From: Norana najaformis
Taxonomy: Eukaryota; Annelida; Clitellata; Crassiclitellata; Hormogastridae
Assembly: GCA_964023275.1 (NCBI GenBank)
Contig: OZ029913.1
Span: 57,912,358 to 57,976,357 of the forward strand
DNA length: 64,000 nucleotides
Direction of reading: 5' to 3'
Each line of letters starts with the position of its first letter. Within the stretch, counting starts at the first letter, position 1. Of the stretch, positions 51,001 to 60,200 are shown piece after piece. Made by a program: the position numbers and the translations under genes. The notes beneath the pieces were generated by a model. The model was not told the origin of the DNA. It ran no database searches and was given only the letters and a program-made list of their open reading frames with translations.

Positions 51001-52930
51001 AGGCCATACGTTCGCTATATAAAACCATGTACACTTTGATTTGCACGGTGTAATGTTATTTAATTTTTTTACAGCATTTTCTATGTATGTTTGTTTTTTG
51101 TTTTGTTTGTTGTATGTTTGTTTTTTGTTTTGTTTGTTGTATGTTTGTTTTTTGTTTTGTTTGTTTTTTGTTTTGTTTGTTGTATGTTTGTTTTTTGTTT
51201 TGTTTGTTGTATGTTTGTTTTTTGTTTTGTTTGTTGTATGTTTGTTTTTTGTTTTGTTTGTTGTATGTTTGTTTTTTGTTTTGTTTGTTGTATGTTTGTT
51301 TTTTGTTTTGTTTGTTTTTTGTTTTGTTTTTTGTATGTTTGTTTGTTGTATGTTTGTTTTTTGTTTTGTTTGTTGTATGTTTGTTTTTTGTTTTGTTTGT
51401 TGTATGTTTGTATTTTGTTTTGTTTGTTGTATGTTTGTTTTTTGTTTTGTTTGTTGTATGTTTGTTTTTTGTTTTGTTTGTTGTATGTTTGTTTGATGGT
51501 GTCTAGGACTTGGATTTTAAAGAATTCTTTAGTTACTGAAGTCACCTCAATTGGACCCAAAATGGTTTTTCTCTGTAATTGTAATCGTAATCAAAAACTT
51601 ATAAAGTGCCACTCCAAGAGAAAACTCAGGGGCGCTCCCGGCTCGTTGTCCCATAACTGGTGGGGAATAATACGGTCTTCAAAAGGCTTGTGGAAGAGAT
51701 GGGGAGAGAGATAGGAATTCCCGCCAAAGGTCACCAGACAGGTCGTTCCATTTTCTTTATTTCCTTTATTGCACTTATTACGTGCAGAAGGTCAGTAAGC
51801 CTGAATCTGATGCTTGAGACAACTGTCAAAGTACAGGGTCATTACGGAGTCCATTCAGCAGAGTCAAACCTACAGTTGTCGGATAACACTGCTGTGCACT
51901 GTCAAATAGATCACCATGCTGGGCAACAAACCACCAAGGCATAACACAGGGACATTGACCACAAAGTCAAACTCTAAAATCTCCCTGTACATCTGTTGAT
52001 TTGTTGACAGGCTGTCCGAGCAGGAGGAGGTGAGCCAGGAGCAGATGAGGCTTGTGTCATCGTTACAGGTGCGTGCTCAGTGCCTGGAAGATGACAACAA
52101 CACGCTGAACCAGCGCATGGAAGCACTTTCAAAGCAGAAATACCACCTGGAAAAGGTGATGAAGGAGCTGCAGCTGGAAAAAGAGAAGGAGGTAATGTTT
52201 CTTTTCGAGTGTGACTTCTGTATTTGAGTATTACGTAACTGAACATTTATATTGATCCCTCTGGGTTCCTACTTTTTGAAGGCACTTTTTGCTAGCCAGA
52301 CTAATGTTAAAGTTCATTAAGAACAAAAAAGTTCATCTCTAAGTATATAATGCTCAAAGAAATGGAAAAGTCACAACTAACGGGCGCTTTGGACACATGA
52401 AGAGCCTAACCAATGGAGTCCCATCCAGGGTTTGTATTAATAATAATAAACTTCAAATTTCTAACATGCTACTTAAAAGCTAAGTGCAGGGCACCAACTA
52501 ATTCATGAGCACTGTGTTAAGTCAGTGGGGTTGTCCAAAGATGTCATGTGAAGAGCCAAGTCCGGTTGCTAGAAGACCAAGAGAGAAGGGGATGAGATGA
52601 TTGGGTGGGTTTATTTAAGCTGAGAGAAGTGGGAAGGGTAGACATTTGACGTCGCGTTCAGAGTTCCTGTTATGTGTTGCACTGAAGACGAGGAAATACG
52701 ACGGCTGAATGCAGCATTCACAGCACAAGAAGAAAACTGAAATAATCTGATCTGCTTTGCAGGATATCTACCGACTCATATCAACGTCTGCACCAGATGC
52801 CAAAGTGACAATCAACAGCGTTAACACAACAGGAGCCGACGAACAGGAGCTCCTTGAGACACTACTGAGGAGTCGGAGTGGAGCAGCTGCAGACGGGGGA
52901 AGGTCCGTCTTGAAAGACCTCAGCGATTGA
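39089..52930 (+). CDS. Multi-exon coiled-coil protein, possibly CCDC30-like
   Basis: Model: 39089-39118, 39569-39673, 40431-40623, 41152-41387, 42471-42512, 44093-44170, 47236-47346, 48113-48270, 49466-49611, 50102-50294, 50745-50909, 52011-52191, 52763-52930. All phases agree and give 601 residues. The least certain points are exon 1, the donor at 47347 and the acceptor at 50100. Landmarks are LCHIWNLYLQAE, YEGYVDHIKLLSQGREEL, NKPREQMACLLIEIARLNDD, then long heptad-rich helices (VPPKDMEEASRRLREAEIRA; EFNQIKVELVKMMEKYNQQC; VKVTLTKELEYKE-like block; EEVSQEQMRLVSSLQVRAQC) and a C-terminal tail GGRSVLKDLSD ending in TGA. No catalytic domain is visible. A resemblance to vertebrate CCDC30 is from memory and unproven. 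It is convergent with CFAP57, so a ciliary or centrosomal role is possible, but this is inference. Confidence 0.78.
40045..40200 (-). mobile_element. LINE 3' end, family A
   Basis: AATCATAATTGTAATTGTAA tail, GAGATTTCTACAGTGCCGTA and GCCAGCTTATTCAGTACAGG. Confidence 0.6.
41510..41735 (-). mobile_element. LINE 3' end, family A, with internal duplication
   Basis: AATCATAATCGTAAACTTGA tail. The block 'AGCTTATTCA-AGG-GCTCAGTCA' occurs twice, at 41573-41597 and 41604-41628. Confidence 0.65.
41743..41990 (+). mobile_element. LINE ORF2 3' terminal fragment, L2-like
   Basis: Plus frames give a TWDGLPL block and a C-terminal end over GGAGTGCCTCTGGCGATATA, TTGAAGGGGTGCCATAGAAA and ATTAATAAAATGA, the common L2-type ending. 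Confidence 0.5.
42075..42295 (+). repeat. tRNA-derived SINE, family F
   Basis: Head ACGGTAGTGTATTGGTATGG and GTGCCTCGTAACCAGAGGGT, GGATTCGAATCTGCC as B box, then GATCTTGGGCAAGTTGCTCA and GAGGAAGGCAACGGGAAACG. Homologous to 13190-13415. Confidence 0.75.
42640..42740 (+). repeat. tRNA-like SINE head
   Basis: ATAGCCTAGTGGTTAGTGTG, CTGGACTCAACCAGGAG and GGGGATTCAACCTCTCC form degenerate A and B boxes. An inverted relative lies near 60530-60600. Confidence 0.5.
42930..43110 (+). repeat. tRNA-derived SINE, family E, opposite orientation
   Basis: TAGTCGATCGGGTAGAGCGC and GGTTTGAACCTCC as boxes, anticodon-like TTGTAACG loop, body TGAGCAAGTCCTTCACTCGC, tail AATAAATGCAGAAATAATAA. Confidence 0.7.
43261..43500 (+). 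mobile_element. RTE-like LINE C-terminal fragment
   Basis: Plus translation includes RKWIGHLLNGYSLLRTVIED, then RPRQMLLDWMMMDGYNRLKE and GRAPEEEED, matching the ORF2 end also seen at 32515. Confidence 0.7.
44180..44216 (+). repeat. 37-bp perfect direct repeat, left copy
   Basis: TGTTAAGATTTTTGACAGAT then GTAAAATAGCTTTATAA. It is identical to 46415-46451, begins nine bases after the splice donor of host exon 44093-44170, and the pair brackets the transposase-like gene. Confidence 0.93.
44470..44550 (+). promoter_or_regulatory. Promoter of transposase-like copy 2: CRE/Maf-type dyad and TATA box
   Basis: A 10-bp perfect inverted repeat, CTGCTGACGT at 44513-44522 and ACGTCAGCAG at 44529-44538, is separated by AAGATG. 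It includes the full CRE TGACGTCA and two TGCTGACGT Maf-type half elements. TATATAA follows at 44544-44550, 117 bases before ATG 44667. Another ACGTCA lies near 44473. Confidence 0.6.
44667..46356 (+). pseudogene. Transposase-like protein with N-terminal CxxC domain, copy 2 (one frameshift)
   Basis: Frame 1 runs 44667-45686 (339 codons) and frame 2 continues 45670-46356 (to AKKSKN and TAG). The break at about 45670-45685 is consistent with loss of two bases in a TGTG run. The total is about 560 residues. N-terminus: FCYICGEVTFANQKK, then VGDQDKPWAPHICCATC, VPMVWREQ and DDCYFCLVPP, a probable zinc-binding region. An acidic linker and an EELNDLVRDLDLSK helix follow. The C-terminal half has WHLCGDLKVV, FLCEWDSRARELHY, HKILLPPLHIKLGL, GVFVGPQIREL, MHFLHSHLDFFPD, DEHGERFHQDI and DYCWTLRRD. 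The two Asp and late Glu suggest an RNase H-like DDE core, but this is inference. It lies in sense in an intron of the coiled-coil gene, with its own promoter and 37-bp flanking repeats. I do not recognise a named superfamily. Confidence 0.8.
46415..46451 (+). repeat. 37-bp perfect direct repeat, right copy
   Basis: Identical to 44180-44216. The 2198 bases between the copies contain the transposase-like gene and its promoter. No inverted terminal repeat or poly(A) is evident at the inner edges. Confidence 0.93.
46755..46885 (+). mobile_element. LINE 3' end, family A
   Basis: TTTTGCCTATCGATTTTGTT, TTGACTGAGCGCCTGTGAAT, CGTTGGGCGCTGTAGAAATC and tail ATTACGATTACGAATTACGA. Confidence 0.75.
46900..47080 (+). 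mobile_element. LINE 3' end, family A, second copy in tandem
   Basis: CCACTGTAGCCGTCTGACTG, AACCCTCCTGCCTAGCGATT, TTGGGCGCTTTAGAAATCTT; the tail decays to ACGATTGTGTTTGCGAT. It sits directly after another family-A copy in the same orientation. Confidence 0.7.
47455..47520 (+). repeat. SINE family G fragment
   Basis: CACAATCTAATCTGGAAACT, AGAACCGTTATTGTAATGCA and CAGTCAGTGGTCACG, just before a minisatellite. Confidence 0.5.
47525..47880. repeat. 13-bp minisatellite TGCATTCCAAAAC and variants
   Basis: More than 20 units, some lengthened by ACTACAAAAC or CCACAAAC, later ones changed to TTTCAAGACTGCA. Open frames on both strands are by-products. Confidence 0.92.
48490..48680 (-). repeat. tRNA-derived SINE, family E, with AT-rich tail
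   Basis: ATTATTTCTGTATTTATTAA tail side, CTCACTATCTAATGACTAAG, CATGCTCAGGGTCCC and tRNA-like end AAGCTGAGTGCTCTAACCAA. Confidence 0.65.
48970..49190 (-). mobile_element. LINE 3' end, family C
   Basis: AATTGTAATTGTAATTTAAG tail, ATTTATAAAGCACCTCTTAG, AACGGTACAGTCTTCAATCA. The body runs to about 49190. Confidence 0.65.
50605..50700 (+). mobile_element. Short L2-like LINE 3' terminus fragment
   Basis: GGGAGAACCTCTGAGGAGTT, TTTGTTTGAAGAGGTGCTGT; no clear tail. Confidence 0.4.
50948..51045 (+). repeat. SINE family D fragment
   Basis: GGTGGTGAAGGATGTCACCC, AATTCATTGCAAAATGAGCA, TTCGCTATATAAAACCATGT. Confidence 0.6.
51080..51492. repeat. 27-bp T/G-rich minisatellite, about 15 copies
   Basis: Unit TGTATGTTTGTTTTTTGTTTTGTTTGT head to tail, with some units shortened by loss of TGTATGTTTG. 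All three plus frames are open because the repeat lacks stops. These are not genes. The array lies in an intron of the coiled-coil gene. Confidence 0.93.
51570..51730 (-). mobile_element. LINE 3' end, family C
   Basis: TGTAATTGTAATCGTAATCA tail, AAAACTTATAAAGTGCCACT, GAGAAAACTCAGGGGCGCTC. Confidence 0.6.
52440..52625 (-). mobile_element. LINE 3' end, family B
   Basis: TAATAATAAACTTCAAATTT, TGCTACTTAAAAGCTAAGTG, GGTTGTCCAAAGATGTC and AGAAGACCAAGAGAGAAGGG. Confidence 0.6.
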
Positions 52931-53929
52931 GAGGAACTCATAGATGCTGCCAGTCTTTCCCAGATTCTGCTGATTCTTTTAGTTTCAGAATGGCAAACGC
53001 AGTTCTAATGTTCTAACAGAAAATCATTATTCACTTCCTTTTTTAGCAAAAGGAATTTGAGTGGAAATTGTTATGGGTTGTGTTTTTTGATGGAAATCTG
53101 TCCGAATCTTTAAAATTCTAATTTAAGTAAGTTGTTTGTGAATTTTAACTGTGAAATATAAAGTTTAAACTGTTTTAAATCGTCCAACCAGAGGTTTAGA
53201 ATAGACCATCATTTTGCACAAAAGACCCTTGTATTTAAAACAATGTAATCATTGCTGGGTTAGATCATGATGTCTAGCCAAAATCGATCAAAACCTCCAT
53301 CTTTTGTGGTTTGTCGTTTTGCTGTTGATCATTTTCAGCGTAGTTGCATAGGCTTGGATAAGACGCCGCTTATTTCGTTGACTGCTTGACATAGGCTGTT
53401 TGGAACAGACTTTTCTGAAGTGGCCATTTTCTATTTCCAATATTTTGGCTGTGACACATGCCTTTTTCTGTGTTATTTATAAATAATTTATTGCTGTTAT
53501 TTGTCCAGTTTTAATAATATATTAGTAATTGTCATGACATAAACCATAACTTGTTGAGATTTTTGAAGAATGTGGCCAAGCAAAAGTGTCCAGCCGTTGG
53601 ACACGTGAATAGTAAGTTATCCAGTCCGCTAGCATGATTCGCTGATTTGAGCAGTAATATTAGGTAATAGCTTATTTATCAATCCTGTTGGAGTGCTGGC
53701 TGCTCGAGTCCAATTCTGAGTTTTTGTGATTGATTTATTTATTTGCTTTACATTTAGTTCCTTTTTTATGTAGCACCTTTAATTCTGATGCATCAATTGA
53801 TGGTATGAGGAAGCTAGCAAAGTTCTCGAGAGCAGCTACCAAATTTTGTGATATTTAGCACTTGGCTTCGTGTACTTGTGCATTTGCGGAAGAGTGATTT
53901 GGTGAACTAGTAGAAGTTCCAGTCTTTAA

Positions 53930-54030
53930 AGATGTCTTATGGCATCAACGGCCTTTGACGTTGCCCTTCTTTATCCGGGCTTGGGACTGGCACTACCCAA
54001 GTACGGCAGTGGAGGCGGCATTCAGTTGCT
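53930..54030 (+). repeat. Dispersed repeat, family H
   Basis: TCTTATGGCATCAACGGCCT, CCGGGCTTGGGACTGGCACT, ACGGCAGTGGAGGC. Second copy at 63698-63790; a partial one near 18530. Confidence 0.65.
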
Positions 54031-54037
54031 GAACTGA

Positions 54038-54172
54038 TAACTAGTTTAACGTATAATTGAACTGGTAACTAGTTTAAGGTATAATTGAACTGGTAACTAG
54101 TTTAAGGTATAGTTGAACTGGTAACTAGTTTAAGGTATAATTGAACTGGTAACTAGTTTAAGGGTATAGCAT
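54038..54172. repeat. 28-bp minisatellite, about 4.7 copies
   Basis: Unit TAACTAGTTTAAGGTATAAT then TGAACTGG, near-perfect copies. It directly follows the family H repeat. Confidence 0.92.
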
Positions 54173-56924
54173 TGCTTAAATGGTAAATTCTGATGAAAAA
54201 TATACTGTGAATAAGATTTTCCCCTTTGTTGTTTCTGTCTAATCCTGCATCTCATGTAGCAGCATAACTGAAAGAAGTGCAGAATTTCCGAGATAAGTTA
54301 AGTATTGGTACTGATTTCTTTTTCAATCATCGGAAATAATTTCTTGCCATACGATGAGCAGAGCTGAAAGTTTTAAAAGCATGCAGTGACACTGCTGTTT
54401 TAAAAGCACATAATTACTCTGTCTTATTAAAAGCTTTCACTGTCACTTGACAGCTTTCCTATAATATCCCAAAACTCTGAAAGTCGTTTGTTTACCAAAG
54501 GGTGAGAGCACCCAAATGCAAGATGTGCCAGATTGCGTACAATGCATATACCCACGTGAGCCAATACTTCACATTATAGCATAACAAGTCTTTAAATAAT
54601 ATAAATTTGCAAATCCATGAACAGTGTTATTGCTTGTGTGATGGCATAGTGCTTGCATTCCACATCTATCCAGAGTATGAATACATGTTATGATTCACTT
54701 AGACCACACTGTACTCGAAGTATAGTTGGTGAATATTTGGAGCCAGCCCAGAATACTCGAGCGTATAGCATTGATGCTATAGCTATCAGTTTGGTAGCCT
54801 GTGGGTGTGTTTGTTAACGATTTGTGTCAGAACTGAATCATGCAACAAATTGGTCTGGGAAGTGCATTTGGAAAGTGCAGTTTTAGCGGGAGGATGATAT
54901 GCAAATGCGTTCTTTTGCAAGAGATATTCACATTCTGTTCACATCCTCATTCACGTGTCATTCCGTCTTGTTTAAAGTAGTATTAATTCGTTTATAAGTT
55001 ATGCTTTCATTTGAAGGAAAATCCTTTAAATCCTTTTCTGTTCTCTGAGTTGGTAAACCTTCGGTTAATAGTATTTCTAATCTGAATTTGGTTGCATGCA
55101 TTGTTATTAACTGTTCAGTAGCATAAGGTGTATGATAGAGACATTAAAGCTTGTTAGATGGTGTTTGGGTTTAGTAAATTTCATTTGTTTTATTACTGAA
55201 ACTGATAAAAGTAAATTAAAGACAAAGCTGTTATTTATTTCTGCAAAGATCATCAAAGTTTGAATTGTAGAACTTGAAATTGTTGCTTTTTACATCCAGT
55301 TGTTCCTGGAACTGAGGCCGGATCTGAAAAAATGAGATTTATTTTAAATCTTCAGCAAACAGCTGCATTAACAAAACTGAAGAGAGGGGCCACTCAAAAC
55401 CGAGATTTAGAAGCATTTTAATGATGTTTAATCATTTCATCAAACTATGGTCGCTTGATTCACCTAATAAACAGTTAGAGCTTTGGTGTCCAGTGTAAAA
55501 CTTTTTTCCAGACTACTGGTAAGCAATTTTTTTCTTATTCAAGTCTTTACTCTCTTTGATAATGATCTGCGGTGCTGTTAATGGATTTCAAATTAAAAGG
55601 TTTATGCTAATTATGAGATTAACTTATATTCAGATTCACAATGAGTATTTGTTTTGACATTGATTGCAGCAAAGAATTTCAAGTAGATGAGTGCTTGAAC
55701 TAGTGAACTAGCATGGGACACAGTGGTTACTGTGCTCTTGAAAACTGTTGGCAACGTGAGAGGAATTCTATACTTGAAAACTACTGTAGTCTCCCTGTTA
55801 CAAATATTTTACATTGCTTTTCAGTGATTTTTCTATATTGTTAATATTTGCGTGATTTAAACCAAAATGAATGATAAACATAATTGAACTTAGTATTTAT
55901 GTTACGTTATGTCTCTGTGAAATGTTTATATGCTTTACTAGGAATGCTTCTGACAACTGCTGAAAAAGGCGCATATTAAACAAATGAGAAATTGTATATC
56001 TTTGGAGGTTTTAGGAGGTGCTGTACACTGTGGGAATATATGAAACTGTAATATAGATACAAATGGCATTGTGCTGCTTTCAACTTAATCTGACTCAATC
56101 ATAACCTTAATGACTTTTGTTGATTTGATGCTTATGAAAGTGCTGGTTCTCTTTCAGCGGAACTGTATTGGGAGCAGAAGTTATGGAGTGTTTAATGTTG
56201 CACTTAAAATCAGTAATGAAATCTCTAGTATAAATGAAATTAAAGATATTGCTTCGTGAAACATGTTATAAATTTATTACTAGTTTTAGTGTCTTGTCTT
56301 TTTGTTTCTTAAGTTTTCTGTTACTTTACAAATAATTGTTCAGCTTCCACAGTTGGCCTCCTGGCGATGAGTTTTTCTTAAATCTGCATCATGGTTATTT
56401 CTGGTAAATGGGAAACAGTCGGCTGTTTAATTGGTGCGTCTTTATTGTCAAAGCACGTCGTTTAGAATATCAGAGATTGACGTGAATTTATTATTAGTGA
56501 AGAATGTTTACCGTAACTGCATGTCATGACGTATATCATTTGTTGTTTATGATTTATCTGCATGTTAACTACTTGTCAGTTTACAACTGTGTAGTTTATT
56601 CAAGGCAAAAATGAGTTTAATAAAATATTTGAATATTTCAAACTTAGCAGAAGGTCCATTGTTCTTGGATAGTTAAAATGCCAGATTAAGTATTTAACGA
56701 GTAATTAAGCAAATATTGGAAATGGATGTTTGAATTAGTGTTTGAATAAATGACTGACTAACTGATTACTGAACTAACTACTAGTAGTGGCTCATGATAG
56801 AATTAATACTTCTTGAAATTAACGATTCCATAGCAACAGCTTGGACAAGCTGCAGATTCAGGGAATAATCCAATTTATTTTAAATTTAAACCAGAAACTT
56901 AAACCCTTTGCACTTCCGTCTACA

Positions 56925-57035
56925 GTTAGCTTGTTCCTGCCATTTCTCATGAACAGGTCTCTTGCCTCTGCCTCCTTGATATTTCGGCAGCCTTTGATAT
57001 CATCAATTACAACATCCTCCAAAACCTAGTTTGGT
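56925..57035 (+). mobile_element. LINE reverse transcriptase motif A fragment
   Basis: A plus frame reads SCLCLLDISAAFDIINYNIL, the motif A block of CR1/L2-type reverse transcriptases. Nothing else of the element is clear. Confidence 0.6.
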
Positions 57036-57256
57036 TTTTACTGACACTGCTTTTCTCTAAATACAATCCTATCTCTCTTCCTACTCTTTCTCCGTTAAAA
57101 CATAGAAGCCTCATTCTAATCATGCCCTCACACTTGCAGAGTTCAATGAGACTTCTTGTTACAAGACAGTGTAAAATGTTAGGAAAATTCTTTTCTTTCA
57201 CAACAAATCAAAACATGAATTTCTGTCCAACAAGACAAAACAGTTCAACTGTCATT

Positions 57257-60200
57257 TTAAGTTTTTGTTGCAAGAGGAGGAAGTGAGTGGTCGGGCGTCC
57301 CCCGCATATTTAGAATTGTCTTCTTCAGCTCACAGACTTCGTTTCGGAGTTGTAGGATCTCCTGCTTCTGTAGGTTGACTACTTTCTTTGTCTCCGACAG
57401 TTCGCGAGCCAGCTGGGCATTCTTTGTGCCGTCAGAGAGTTTCTGAATGACCTCGGCTGTGCTCATGTTGTTGTTCTTACGATGCATTCCGAGTGCACTT
57501 TCAAGTCCGAGCGCATTAATGCGGCATCCCTTGAGCTCACGCCTCAATTCACTGATCTCACGTATCAACAACACATTCTCCTACAGGCAAACCATCTCTG
57601 ATATAATCACTGTCGACATCTTGTCTGTATCATGTATGTATGTGTGTCTGTGTGTATGCATGTTGTTTGATCATGAAAGTTACGCACTATATTGTAAAGT
57701 AAACATGGCCCATGTAAAGTATTTGATGTTATAGGGACTACCTTGTTTAGGGGTTCAAATGACCCTTTAGGTTTGTCCCACTTATGTCTCAACAGTAACG
57801 TGAGTTTTTCCCATAAAATCTCCTGCAACTATCTCAATAAACGATTGATTCATTGATTGATTGATGTACAATGTATTGGTATATGCATATATATATATAT
57901 ACAGGCATAAAACATTTGTTGTCAGTCAGTGTCAGGATCATTTATTGTCAGTTACTGCCATGAGCATCTGGCATTAGTGCCAGGGTCACTTGTTGTGTGC
58001 CAGAATCATTTGCCACTAGGGTCAGTAAAACATGTTGGTTGGTGTTTACCTGCATAACACGGAGGTGATCGTGTTTCTGTGTCTCGGAATCTTTGCCCAG
58101 CTGCTTGCGTAATGTTGTGACGGTCGCTTCAAGGTGCTCCCTCTGGCGGCCAAGCTCACAGACAACATCGGCATCAAGTTCCGCCGCTTGGATCTATGAA
58201 ACCAAACAACCCAATGATATGTAAATGCGTCAGGAGCCCAGGTTCGCATCCCGGTCGTGGCTTATTTCAGAGATTTAAATATTGGGCTAGTATGGTCCGT
58301 GCACGGGGACCTTAAATGGCGTGGTGCCCATTCAAACGGGCAGTGGTGGTGAAGGATCTCACCCGATAAATTCATTGCTAAATGAGCAGGGTCGAGGCCA
58401 TACGGTCGCTATATAAAACCTATACATTAGATTAAAATATTAAAACGGCAGATGGAAATGAGTTCCCACATAATTATGACATGGCAAAGGAAATTGAAAT
58501 GCTTTTTATGTGGCCACTGTAATGTAATGTAATCCACTGCCATATTTCTTTGGTAAATTGTGAAATTGACAATTTCTCTCAGTTGTGCAAACTGTTACGA
58601 AAGGCATTTCATCCGATTGGATTCGTTTTTCCTTCTACTGAAAGATCTCTTCAATCCCGGATATAATGTAACTTAAAATAAATCTCTTGTTTCTCAGCAC
58701 CACAAAAAAGTTGTCAGGGAGACCAGCTTATACACTGGTGCTATATCAAATCAAGTCTGCAACAGCCGGGTGTTGTTAGTTTTGGTGCCAGGTCAAAGTC
58801 CAGGTTGTCAAGCTTTGGGGACAGCGTGTTGCTAAAGTGGAAGGCGATTATGAAGGCAGTGGTGGTCACAGGATACTTCGTGCAGAAGCAGGACAAGATG
58901 ATATCGTTGTGGACTTCAATGAAATGCTGTGTAAATGTCTGCATACACCAGACCCTCCTCGTAATGCATTTCATTATGGCACAAATTCTCATGTAACAAG
59001 GTTCGAACATGGATCTCAAATCGAACTCGGCTTTAGAAAGCGACCCCATAAAGCAACTCGTTATATAAGGCAGTGCCTGATATGGCTCTCAAAGGAAGTG
59101 TTATAAGAAGGCTCCAGCATACATAATCTAATCTAATCTAAAGAATTCTGTATTGCCGTCATCACAATGCCCAAGACATCAGTCGATGGTTGCCTTATGC
59201 ATCCTAAAGTGTGATATATTACCAGACAATCATTGGTGCTACTCACAATGTCTTTTTCTGTGACATGCTTTCTATGCATGGCAATAATATCTTCCTTGAG
59301 CAGTTTTGGCTCTTGGATGAGTCCTGCGCAGTGGTGAATGTCATTCTTTATACGCTGTATCACAACGTCTCGATCACGAATCTAGAAAAGATGTAAGCTA
59401 GAAGTAAGGTAAAGAAAGGTAATCCTCCTTTCATTACAGGCCACTTCCAGCAAAACTTGCTATTAAGACACACACATACACATATACATACAAACAATCA
59501 TGACCATGCATTAACGATCCAGTAATGAATAACTATAGTAACAGTATAACAATAATAACAGTATAATAATAGTAACAGTACAACAACAGTAACAGCATAA
59601 CAATAGTAATAATATAACAATAGTAAAAGCATAACAACAGTTACAATTGATAACAGCATTACAGCAAACAAAAGTGCCATAATCATAATAAGAACAGGAA
59701 GAGGAAGAAGAGCATGCCCTCAAGCTAACCCTCAAGGAGCAGCCATGGGTATGAAGCGTTAGCGACTTCATTTTCTTAGCCCTGACATAAAAATGCAGGT
59801 AGCCATTTGTCTCTCTCACCATCAGATCTTCTCACCAACACTACAGTTGATGTACTCATCTTAGCCCTGACATATAAATGCAGGTAGCCATTTGTCTCTC
59901 TCACCATCAGATCTTCTCACCAACACTACAGTTGATGTACTCATCTTAGCCCTGACATATAAATGCAGGTACCCATTTGTCTCTCTCACCATCAGATCTT
60001 CTCACCAACACTACAGTTGATGTACTCATCTTAGCCCTGACATATAAATGCAGGTACCCATTTGTCTCTCTCACCATCAGATCTTCTCACCAACACTACA
60101 GTTGATGTACTCATCTTAGCCCTGACATATAAATGCAGGTACCCATTTGTCTCTCTCACCATCAGATCTTCTCACCAACACTACAGTTGATGTACTCATC

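Larger units (their letters stand above)
52931..56900. other. 3' region of coiled-coil gene; no further gene seen
   Basis: About 4 kb of AT-rich sequence without supported exons, apart from the repeats listed at 53930 and 54038. The first part should be 3' UTR. Confidence 0.35.

Noticed and set aside
51041-51714. Three overlapping plus-strand ORFs of 139-207 codons rich in Phe, Val and Cys, and a minus ORF rich in Lys, Gln and Asn
   Set aside because: They are products of a stop-free 27-bp tandem repeat inside an intron.
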